Below are positions 1 to 7,132 of a DNA stretch of 20,765 nucleotides, in pieces. Position 1 is the first letter of the stretch. Each line of letters begins with the position of its first letter. The notes beneath the pieces are model-generated. The model saw nothing but the letters and a program-made list of their open reading frames with translations. It had not been told where the DNA came from and did no database searches. Source of the DNA: a virus. The position numbers and the translations under genes are program-made. The stretch is from positions 1-20,765 of the IMG/VR virus record IMGVR_UViG_3300020468_000095; one strand, written 5' to 3'.

Positions 1-1
1 A

Positions 2-2002
2 ACTTCGGATAATATTGGAACAGAATATATTCAGTTTGGAGATTATGCTAGTCAAAATAAAAGTGGTACATTTACCGAATGGTTAAAAATACGAAGGGAT
101 GGTGCAGATCTTACTGGGCAATTATATGTATCTGGTATATCAACTATTAACAATAGTCTTGATGTAAATGGTATTGCTAGATTTAATGATACAACTGATG
201 CTACTGATTCAACCACTGGTGGATCAGTTACAATAGATGGTGGTGCTGCTATTGCCAAGAGTTTATTTGTTGGTGCTAATTTAGATGTTACTGGAACTTT
301 AGTTGTAGATGGAAATGTAACATTAGGTAATGATGCTACTAGTGATACCGTAACATTTAATGCTGATATAGCAAGTCATCTATATCCTAGTGCTCATGAA
401 ACACATAATATAGGTTCAGCTACCACCTCATGGAATAATGTATATGCAAAAGAATATTATGGAATATTTAAGGGAGACATTGCTAATACTGTAGCTACAT
501 TGTCTCTTGATGCCAGTGTTACTGATGTTTTCGATATAAGTTCAAATAGTCTTTCTGCTGATGATCCTAATGCTGATAAACTTGTAATATGGGATGATAC
601 TGATGGTAAATTAACTCATGCAGGTCTTGGAACTGGATTATATTATAGTGGTACAAATCTTGATAGCACCACCTATGATTTTGAATTAGTAGATCATGGA
701 TCCAATAGTGGAGGTGGAACTGGTAATGATGCAATATTAAGATTAAATCCATCCACTGGAACTGATGATGATATAAGATTGATTGCTGGTTCCAATATTA
801 CACTTTCTCAGGATACAGGAACTCTTACTGTATCTTCCACGGATACCACAACTAATAACTTATATAAACTTGAGTGTGCTCAAACAGGTGATCCTGCTTC
901 TGATACCACAACTACTCTTAATAATAACCCCAAACTTTCACTTCAATCAAATGGTGGTTCTGGAAGTACTTATAGTGAAGTAGATTCTATTCAAATAAAT
1001 GGTGGAAATTTCTGCACCGTAACTAGAAGTGGTGATGGTTCATTAACTATTGATGCTGATGACCAAACTGGAACAACTTATCAGTTAAAAGCTACAAAAG
1101 ATTCTGATGGTGGAGCTACTGGAACTACTGCTGATCCATATCTATTTTTAGATGCCTCATCTGGAACTGATGATTCTGTTCGATTAGTAGGTTCAGGCAC
1201 TGTTGATGTAGATTGGGATGATGAAGGTCAAATCACTATAAAAGGAACTGATACCAATGTTGATACAGTTACTAATGCATTTAAAACATTTAGTACTCCA
1301 GATGGAGAGAGTGTAGTATCAAACTCTACAACTGGTACACTGACTTTTAAGCAGAGTGGTGGTATGACGATCACTTCAGATCCTACCACGAATGAGATTA
1401 CATTTAGTTCTACAAATACCAATACCGAATATAATTATACTGCTGTTGATGATAGTGGTGCAGTAAAACTAAGATTATCAACTACAGATGGTATTAGTAA
1501 TCAAGATATTGAAATTGCAGGAACTACAGATCAAATTGAGGTAACTCAAAACACTAGTGGTAAAATTACACTATCAATGGCTGCTGGTTACTCTTCTGGA
1601 AAAGATTTATCATCTTCATCAAAAAGATTTGATGTTTTGGCATGGACTGATTCTCTGGCAAATGGTGGACATACTTATGTTGGAGATGAACTATATTTCT
1701 TCAATAGTAATAAAGAAAGTGCCGATGCAACAATAAGTTTTTCTGGTGGAACAAATTTTGTTTTCGATCACAATATTCTACCAACTGGTACAATTGATCT
1801 AGGATCAACGACAGCAAGATGGAACAACATTTATGTAAATGACCTTCAACTTTCAAATAAATCTAAAAAAGATACAGGTGGTAATGATGTGGATGGAACT
1901 TGGGGTGACTGGACTTTGCAAGAGGGTGAGGATAATGTTTATATGATAAATAATCGAACTGGTAAAAAGTATGCCATGATGCTTAAAGAGGTGGAACATT
2001 AA
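2..2002 (+). CDS. Repetitive tail-fibre-like virion protein, 5' end cut by window
   Basis: The frame is open from base 2, so at least 666 residues are visible and the true start lies outside the window; the TTG at 500 is internal. The protein is rich in Ser, Thr, Gly, Asn and Asp with short beta-repeat patterns such as TGT/SGT and VTG, typical of trimeric fibre shafts. A motif of the form (N)(I/L)GS..T.WNN.Y occurs twice (404-445 and 1793-1834) and recurs in the 669-residue fibre at 13484-13525. A block around 221-300 (IDGG.AIAKS.FVG) recurs in the 1787-residue protein near 11790-11850. The C terminus changes to a less repetitive end (GTWGDWTLQEGEDN, then MINNRTGKKYAMM), possibly a trimer cap. 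The stop overlaps the next start as TAATG. The role as a virion fibre is inferred from composition, shared motifs and neighbours; which T4 gene it corresponds to cannot be said. Confidence 0.8.
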   Translation, partial: TSDNIGTEYIQFGDYASQNKSGTFTEWLKIRRDGADLTGQLYVSGISTINNSLDVNGIARFNDTTDATDSTTGGSVTIDGGAAIAKSLFVGANLDVTGTLVVDGNVTLGNDATSDTVTFNADIASHLYPSAHETHNIGSATTSWNNVYAKEYYGIFKGDIANTVATLSLDASVTDVFDISSNSLSADDPNADKLVIWDDTDGKLTHAGLGTGLYYSGTNLDSTTYDFELVDHGSNSGGGTGNDAILRLNPSTGTDDDIRLIAGSNITLSQDTGTLTVSSTDTTTNNLYKLECAQTGDPASDTTTTLNNNPKLSLQSNGGSGSTYSEVDSIQINGGNFCTVTRSGDGSLTIDADDQTGTTYQLKATKDSDGGATGTTADPYLFLDASSGTDDSVRLVGSGTVDVDWDDEGQITIKGTDTNVDTVTNAFKTFSTPDGESVVSNSTTGTLTFKQSGGMTITSDPTTNEITFSSTNTNTEYNYTAVDDSGAVKLRLSTTDGISNQDIEIAGTTDQIEVTQNTSGKITLSMAAGYSSGKDLSSSSKRFDVLAWTDSLANGGHTYVGDELYFFNSNKESADATISFSGGTNFVFDHNILPTGTIDLGSTTARWNNIYVNDLQLSNKSKKDTGGNDVDGTWGDWTLQEGEDNVYMINNRTGKKYAMMLKEVEH

Positions 2003-4764
2003 TGCCTATTAATTATGGTGATGTAGTTTCATATAATGCGGTAACTGGTTGGAATTCCGCAGGTGATGGTACTAATTGGCAAGTAAATCCAGCAAGAATA
2101 TTACAAATAAGAACCGCCACAGGAAGTGTGTCTAATGAATCTAGCAGTGATTATGTTAATGTGACATCTGTCCAGATGAAACGCACAAAACCAGATAGTA
2201 TATTTTATGCTCAAATTGCGGGTAGAGCGTCAAGTGGTACTGTATTAGCATACGGTGGTTTCGTATATACTTTTGAAGAAGACCGTACAACTACACTTAC
2301 CATTACGGATAGTACAACAGGACAAACATACACATACACGTATGTAGGTTTCGATAGTTCTATTAATAAATTTGCTGAATGGTCTAATGTTAATACAACA
2401 ACATCTGGTGTAACAGCAACCTCTAGGAAAATAGTATGGAATGATACGGAAGTTTATAGTAATGCATCTAGGGTAGTTCCACCTAACTCAGTTTATACTG
2501 AATTTTCTACTGGTGATGAATTTACAGGCAATGATGGATATCAATATAAGATAGGGGATCTTGAATATTCAAGTACGTCAACCATTAATGGTGTTACTGT
2601 AGGTACTAAGAGATATGAAATTGCAAGACGTTATCTCTCTGCTAGTGCTGCTAATACTGGAGAACCAGAAGTTAGAATCAGGATGATGAGACTCGATGGG
2701 ACATACCAAAGAACATTAGGTGGATCTTGGACTGTTGATGAAGAGTTTAATTTACCTACCCAAAACTCTGCATTACCTAGAGGTGAAGCAACCTTTGAAC
2801 TATCTGCTTTTTATCAACCAACAAAAACATATTATCCTCATGAAAGCACTGTTTTCATTTCCCTTGAGGCTAAAAATGATAATAGTGGAGGAATCGTCAA
2901 TATTGGGCAAAACTGTGAGTATTTTAATGTGGCAAGTCTAAGAGTTTATGAAATTGATAATGGTACATCAACTTTTATAATGAAACCAGATGATGCAGCA
3001 TTTACAGACACAGAAGGTATAACAGGTACTACTGGAGACCCTTTTTCTTCAAGTTATGTAAGAACAACAGGTTATGGAATACCGAACCATTGGTGGATAA
3101 ATCGAGATACCATGTATTCACCAGGCGTTAGATGTTTAATACCCAATCACAATGTTGCTGGTGAATGGATTGCATTTGGTGAGGGATTTCAAATGACTGA
3201 CGGGATTGATACCTCTGATGCAAATACTGGATGGTCTCATATGTATACAACTCGTTCCAGAATTGCTGCAATGATTACAGATGATAATGGTGTTACTTGG
3301 CAAGAAATGGATGATTCTACATACTCTTCTAGTACTGATTATTTTCCACCAATAGTTTTTGATTGGGCTACTAATGGAAACACTGATCCTGATGATGCAT
3401 TGTGGTTGATAGGTGGATATGAACGACAGAGGGAACCATCTGCTGGTTCACTAGAGCTTGATGGTGATATATGCTTATATCGTAATAGTGTAAGTGCATT
3501 CGGTAATGAGTTTGATGATTGGGATCTAAAATTTGTTGAGAGAGATACTGCTGCTAGAGTTATAGGAGGTTCTACAGTTGTACCATCTAATTCTGGATAC
3601 CAATTTATAACATCAGTATGCTATAGCAATGGATATTTTGTCATAGCTAATAACCTTGGACGTACAAATAGAGCTACAGAAGCAAATGTAAAAACTGGAG
3701 CTGGTCTCATAGCATTTGATGGATGGGTTAATTGTTGGGGTGTCTCAGACACTGCAGCAGGTGCTAACCAAATTAATTGTTTAACCTCAAATGATGGTGG
3801 TAGTAAAATTATGGCAGGTGGTGATAATAAAATTTTGTTCTCAGATAATTCTGGACAAACTTGGAGTGATTCATTTGCTATTATGCAAGGGTACTCTCCA
3901 GGTGATTTTAGTCCAGCAACTATACCACATATAAGTGGCACGGCCAGTCCAGATTACTTGAAGGCAGTTCATAATATAACATATGTGGCGGGTGAAGTAT
4001 ATGTTGGAAGTGTAAAAAAGGGGCCAGGAGTTTGGATAGCCTGTGGTTTTAAATCTCCAGATTATGATGCGTTACATGCAAATAAAACACCATTATATGC
4101 ATATTGTGATGAAACAGAGGACAGAGTGAATGGTCTCCCCGTTTGGCATGAAATTGACGTTGCAAATGATACTAATTTACCCACAGGTTCTCAATATAAT
4201 GTAAGGGAGAGAATTGTTTCCACAGGAAATGGTACTTTAATGACTTGGGCAGGTGCTGGCCCTGGCCTTTCTGGTCCTAAATCAGATATGGGGGGAACAT
4301 CATCTAGTCAATTATACAGTCAACAAGCTGATTCATATCGGTTTGGAAGTCTAGATGGAGATGGTAGCAATACCAAAAGTGGACAGACAGGTACTAATAA
4401 CAGTATTGGAGGAGTACGGGCTAAACTCAATACCAATGGATATCCAGATTCTTCATATGGAAGTCCAGATGCTAATGGTGTTAACTGGGACTCATCAAAA
4501 GCGTCATTTTGGGTAAGTTATGGGTCACTTACAGATTGGATACAAGTATCTTCTGGAACTCCATTTATTGGTGCTTCATATTCAGGCACTGCTAATGCAC
4601 CAACTGATGTGGGTGATAGTGGGCCTGGAAATACTTCAGCACCTAATGTTTTTCAAATGAAGGCAGATGGTTGGTCAAATGGACGTTATATGGTCGGATC
4701 AGTTGGGGGAGAGGTTTATAACAAGGCTGGTGGTAGAATAGCTTTCATTGACATTCCAGAGTGA
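2002..4764 (+). CDS. Large virion adhesin candidate: N-terminal beta module plus Asp-box propeller region
   Basis: 920 residues; the ATG shares its A with the preceding stop (TAATG), so the start is well supported by coupling. Residues about 33-320 are beta-rich, and two stretches match the two following proteins: the first near 51-68 (VNVTSVQM then KPDSIFY), the second near 264-318, ending ASLRVYEID. The rest (about 350-900) is Trp/Gly/Asp-rich and has an Asp-box, T-D-D-N-G-V-T-W at 426-433, and a near match, S-D-N-S-G-Q-T-W at 614-621. Such motifs mark beta-propellers of sialidases and other BNR-repeat proteins, and this part contains repeated short strands of the type W.A.G, W.VSYG and IAFG. 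No sialidase catalytic residues could be assigned, so glycan binding is likelier than cleavage. The position between fibre genes suggests a receptor-binding or baseplate-attached virion protein; this is inference. Confidence 0.75.
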   Translation: MPINYGDVVSYNAVTGWNSAGDGTNWQVNPARILQIRTATGSVSNESSSDYVNVTSVQMKRTKPDSIFYAQIAGRASSGTVLAYGGFVYTFEEDRTTTLTITDSTTGQTYTYTYVGFDSSINKFAEWSNVNTTTSGVTATSRKIVWNDTEVYSNASRVVPPNSVYTEFSTGDEFTGNDGYQYKIGDLEYSSTSTINGVTVGTKRYEIARRYLSASAANTGEPEVRIRMMRLDGTYQRTLGGSWTVDEEFNLPTQNSALPRGEATFELSAFYQPTKTYYPHESTVFISLEAKNDNSGGIVNIGQNCEYFNVASLRVYEIDNGTSTFIMKPDDAAFTDTEGITGTTGDPFSSSYVRTTGYGIPNHWWINRDTMYSPGVRCLIPNHNVAGEWIAFGEGFQMTDGIDTSDANTGWSHMYTTRSRIAAMITDDNGVTWQEMDDSTYSSSTDYFPPIVFDWATNGNTDPDDALWLIGGYERQREPSAGSLELDGDICLYRNSVSAFGNEFDDWDLKFVERDTAARVIGGSTVVPSNSGYQFITSVCYSNGYFVIANNLGRTNRATEANVKTGAGLIAFDGWVNCWGVSDTAAGANQINCLTSNDGGSKIMAGGDNKILFSDNSGQTWSDSFAIMQGYSPGDFSPATIPHISGTASPDYLKAVHNITYVAGEVYVGSVKKGPGVWIACGFKSPDYDALHANKTPLYAYCDETEDRVNGLPVWHEIDVANDTNLPTGSQYNVRERIVSTGNGTLMTWAGAGPGLSGPKSDMGGTSSSQLYSQQADSYRFGSLDGDGSNTKSGQTGTNNSIGGVRAKLNTNGYPDSSYGSPDANGVNWDSSKASFWVSYGSLTDWIQVSSGTPFIGASYSGTANAPTDVGDSGPGNTSAPNVFQMKADGWSNGRYMVGSVGGEVYNKAGGRIAFIDIPE

Positions 4765-4770
4765 TAAATA
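4763..4770 (+). promoter_or_regulatory. Candidate T4-type late promoter (GATAAATA)
   Basis: GATAAATA overlaps the stop of the preceding gene and ends 21 bases before the ATG at 4792. T4-like phages use TATAAATA, recognised by the gp55 late sigma factor, and marine relatives use NATAAATA. The same motif at almost the same distance precedes 6966 and 15889 in this window, which strengthens the call. No clear Shine-Dalgarno is seen before 4792. Confidence 0.55.
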
Positions 4771-4791
4771 TATTTACATTTATGTTATAGT

Positions 4792-5370
4792 ATGAGTGTT
4801 AATTTTTCCGATCCATCTCCGAATAATCCAAGTCTTCCTGATATAGGTACCGAACAAAAGGCACCTCAAGTATTTCATGCAATAGGTCAAAATTTGGGGG
4901 ATGATTTTCAATACGCAGGCCCAAATTATAATTGGAAATGGGTAACTGGTGTTACAATGACTGCCGTTAGACCTAATAGTACTTATCATATAACACTATC
5001 TACGTATGCAGTTGCAAATGGAAGTAATAATGGACAAGGAACTCCATATGTCAGAATACGAAGAGGAAATACTAATACTTATGTTACCGATGGTGGTTCT
5101 AATGGAATGTCTGGAAGAACATCTGTGAATACAAATTTTAATAGAAATGTTCATGATGGTAGTTTATTAAACTACATCTTTAAAGATCAACCAGGATTAA
5201 GAACAGGAGATACGGTTACATATTCACTTCAAGTAAAATGTAATGGAGCAGATGGATATGCACTTTTTGGTTATTCAACGGAAGGATTTGGATATGATGG
5301 AGCATCTCTGGTTGTAAAAGAAATAGGGCCAGAGATAGGATCAACAGTTGCTAATGCAATCGGTAGATAA
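4792..5370 (+). CDS. Small beta-rich virion protein, paralogue of its two neighbours
   Basis: 192 residues. Residues 48-68 (W-K-W-V-T-G-V-T-M, then RPNSTYHITL) align without gaps to 51-70 of the 920-residue protein and to 43-63 of the 289-residue protein. The C-terminal part (about 125-177) holds a strand, then TVTYSLQVKC at 141-150 and ASLVVKEIG at 171-179, again with counterparts in both neighbours. No signal peptide, transmembrane segment or catalytic motif is seen. The start fits the late promoter motif 21 bases upstream and the opening MSV-x-FS shared with the next protein. Its size suggests it is close to the bare shared module, perhaps a fibre-attachment or decoration domain. It is probably a late structural protein; the precise role is unknown. 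Confidence 0.7.
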   Translation: MSVNFSDPSPNNPSLPDIGTEQKAPQVFHAIGQNLGDDFQYAGPNYNWKWVTGVTMTAVRPNSTYHITLSTYAVANGSNNGQGTPYVRIRRGNTNTYVTDGGSNGMSGRTSVNTNFNRNVHDGSLLNYIFKDQPGLRTGDTVTYSLQVKCNGADGYALFGYSTEGFGYDGASLVVKEIGPEIGSTVANAIGR

Positions 5371-5373
5371 CTT

Positions 5374-6243
5374 ATGAGTGTATATTTTTCCAGAGGGCCT
5401 AAACAAGAAAATGCTGGCCCTATCATACAGGTTCATAGTGAGAGATCAGCTGGTGTTAGTGCAATTAATTATCAGGGTAAAAAAGCAAGTCCTAATAATT
5501 GGAAAGATATTACTACTCTTACGGTCAATAAAAAATCAAATAATAGTATCATGCATCTTTCAATAAAAGGTTCTTGTCAAGCAAATAGTAGTGCTGCATC
5601 TCAAACAGTTCAGGTAACTGTCAGTAGGGATTCTGATTTTACTTCAATTGTAAGTTTTGGTGGTAATAGTTATCAATTATCCAGCAATGGTTCGGCAAAT
5701 TTTAATAATACATTTAATGGTGGCACTGAATATCAAGTAAGTTTTAATGCACCAACTGTTCGTGCTGTAAATATTACAAATAATGGTAAAACATTAGCAA
5801 TAGATGATAATAATGATCCTTATGATAGTGATTTTAATGATTTAACAGTGACTGTTAATAAAGGACGTTTTGTTGCTGCTGAAGGTGTAATAGATAATAT
5901 TGACCCTGATGTAAGCACTATTCACTATATACTAGACATAGAAAGAGGTGGTGCAGGAATTAGAGTATCTAGAGATTCTGGTAGTGGTAATCCTGATGAT
6001 GCAACCACAGTCATAGATTTGGGGGCAGCTACACCATCTGCGTACCCTGCTAACTCTGTTTCCTTTAGTCATTTTTTTATGGATTCGGGTGTGTCATCTG
6101 GTACTTCTAGATATAGGTTACAATTACAATGTAATAGATCATCTAATGCACCTAACAACAATGTTCAAATAAATGCTGATGCACAAGCGTCTCTAGAGGT
6201 AATAGAGGCTGGTGATGTAATTACTTCAAGCACAAATCCTTAA
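5374..6243 (+). CDS. Beta-rich virion protein with DFNDL motif, paralogue of preceding proteins
   Basis: 289 residues, starting three bases after the previous stop. It opens MSVYFS, like the preceding protein's MSVNFS. The N-terminal module (43-63, W-K-D-I-T-T-L-T-V then NNSIMHLSI) and the C-terminal end (245-280, SRYRLQLQC to SLEVIEAGD) match the shared module. Between them is an insert with an acid-rich stretch, DDNNDPYDSDFNDLTVTV (144-161), resembling the D-x-D-F-N-D-L-x-V motif of calcium-binding beta-sandwich domains such as DUF4114. Calcium binding is suggested by the pattern, not shown. The gene probably descends from the same ancestor as its neighbours, with a middle insertion. It is likely a virion surface protein; no enzyme motif is visible. 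Confidence 0.7.
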   Translation: MSVYFSRGPKQENAGPIIQVHSERSAGVSAINYQGKKASPNNWKDITTLTVNKKSNNSIMHLSIKGSCQANSSAASQTVQVTVSRDSDFTSIVSFGGNSYQLSSNGSANFNNTFNGGTEYQVSFNAPTVRAVNITNNGKTLAIDDNNDPYDSDFNDLTVTVNKGRFVAAEGVIDNIDPDVSTIHYILDIERGGAGIRVSRDSGSGNPDDATTVIDLGAATPSAYPANSVSFSHFFMDSGVSSGTSRYRLQLQCNRSSNAPNNNVQINADAQASLEVIEAGDVITSSTNP

Positions 6244-6253
6244 ACTGAAATAC

Positions 6254-6269
6254 AATTAATTTATTAATT
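6254..6269 (+). repeat. A/T inverted repeat before oxygenase gene
   Basis: AATTAAT, two T, then ATTAATT form a perfect 7-base inverted repeat just upstream of the ATG at 6274. The all-A/T composition makes it weak as a hairpin and it could be chance in such AT-rich DNA. No T-tract or promoter motif stands out in the gap. Confidence 0.2.
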
Positions 6270-6273
6270 TATT

Positions 6274-6924
6274 ATGGAAAAAATTAAAACACAAACTAAA
6301 ACACAAAAGTTCGATGAAAATAATATTTCTGAAAAAATTATTGATCATATAGGAATTTATGAAAATGCCTTTACCTCAGATGAATGTGATGAAATAATAA
6401 AAAGATTTGATAAAGCAGAAGGTGCATCTTACACATTTAATGGTAGAGATCAATTTAGTCAGGGAAAACATGGAAGACATGATCATCAAATTTTTCTTGA
6501 GCACATAAATACACAATTTGCAGTGGATGTGATGAAAACCGTTACTCAAAGAACCTTTAACAAATATGTTATTCATTATCCAGAATTAGATCATGGTGAT
6601 CCTTTAGGTTTATTCACATCAAAAATACAAAAAACTGAAGTTGGGGGTGGTTATCATATTTGGCACTCTGAATCAAATTCATTTGATTGTAGAGATAGAG
6701 TTGTAGTTTGGATGTTATATTTAAATGATATTCCTATAGAAAATGGAGGTGCCACAGAGTTTATCTACCAAAAATTATCCATACAACCAAAAAAAGGAAC
6801 AATTGTTTTATGGCCAGCAACTTATACTCATACTCATAGAGGTGGATTTTTAACGGGTGATACTCCAAAATATATTGCAACTGGATGGTATGTAAGAATG
6901 GCTCATGCAGATACAAATTTATAA
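6274..6924 (+). CDS. 2-oxoglutarate/Fe(II)-dependent oxygenase (prolyl-4-hydroxylase-like)
   Basis: 216 residues. The C-terminal half has the double-stranded beta-helix signature. The proximal iron-ligand pair is H131-x-E133 (in YHIWHSESN), followed by MLYLND, the NGGATEF turn (158-163), then WPATYTHTHRGG with the distal ligand H186 or H188, and K199 or a nearby residue for the 2-oxoglutarate carboxylate. The GT-x-x-x-WPA element is typical of this superfamily. The acidic ligand is Glu where prolyl hydroxylases more often have Asp. Such enzymes hydroxylate protein or nucleic acid side chains using O2 and 2-oxoglutarate, and are common in T4-like marine phages with unknown targets. The gene sits between fibre genes, so a virion protein is a possible substrate, but that is inference. 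The 30-base leader (6244-6273) is almost pure A/T with no clear Shine-Dalgarno. Confidence 0.85.
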   Translation: MEKIKTQTKTQKFDENNISEKIIDHIGIYENAFTSDECDEIIKRFDKAEGASYTFNGRDQFSQGKHGRHDHQIFLEHINTQFAVDVMKTVTQRTFNKYVIHYPELDHGDPLGLFTSKIQKTEVGGGYHIWHSESNSFDCRDRVVVWMLYLNDIPIENGGATEFIYQKLSIQPKKGTIVLWPATYTHTHRGGFLTGDTPKYIATGWYVRMAHADTNL

Positions 6925-6935
6925 TTTGACCGATG

Positions 6936-6943
6936 TATAAATA
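6936..6943 (+). promoter_or_regulatory. T4-type late promoter (perfect TATAAATA)
   Basis: TATAAATA is an exact match to the T4 late promoter consensus read by the gp55 sigma factor. It lies in the 208-base gap between the oxygenase and the giant fibre gene and ends 22 bases before the TTG of the small ORF at 6966. The spacing equals that of the motifs at 4763 and 15861. Confidence 0.65.
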
Positions 6944-6965
6944 TCGAGTGAATATGGAGTAAATT

Positions 6966-7079
6966 TTGGAAAAGGAAATAAAGACACTAGAAAAATTACA
7001 TGATGATAATCATAAAGAATATGAAGAAGAAGATGAATTTATTATATTACATACAAGAGGTGGAAGTGCGGAGAGTTGA
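6966..7079 (+). CDS. Small acidic ORF, 37 residues, TTG start
   Basis: Too short for most gene callers. GGAG (6956-6959) lies six bases before a TTG start, and a perfect late promoter motif lies 22 bases upstream. The predicted product begins MEKEIKTLEKL, has a charged Glu/Asp/His stretch (EEEDE near residues 20-24), then FIILHTRGGSAES. The N-terminal two thirds could form one amphipathic helix. I recognise no family. If real it would be expressed late with the fibre genes; a small accessory or fibre-assembly factor is conceivable but unsupported. The alternative is a non-coding 5' leader for the gene at 7133. Confidence 0.45.
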   Translation: MEKEIKTLEKLHDDNHKEYEEEDEFIILHTRGGSAES

Positions 7080-7091
7080 TATTTTTAGCTA

Positions 7092-7099
7092 ACTAAATA
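7092..7099 (+). promoter_or_regulatory. Possible degenerate late promoter (ACTAAATA)
   Basis: ACTAAATA differs from TATAAATA at two bases and ends 33 bases before the ATG at 7133. It could give the giant fibre gene its own late transcript, or that gene may be read from the promoter at 6936. No Shine-Dalgarno is seen before 7133. Confidence 0.25.
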
Positions 7100-7132
7100 A
7101 GATATAGTAATAATTTTAGTAGTCATAATCCC

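Noticed and set aside
500-2002. TTG at 500 as start of the first gene
   Set aside because: The same frame is open without stops to base 2 and codes for continuous fibre-like repeats, so the TTG is internal.
3621-3941. 106-codon minus-strand ORF
   Set aside because: Shadow of the propeller-region gene; every recognised gene in the window is on the + strand.
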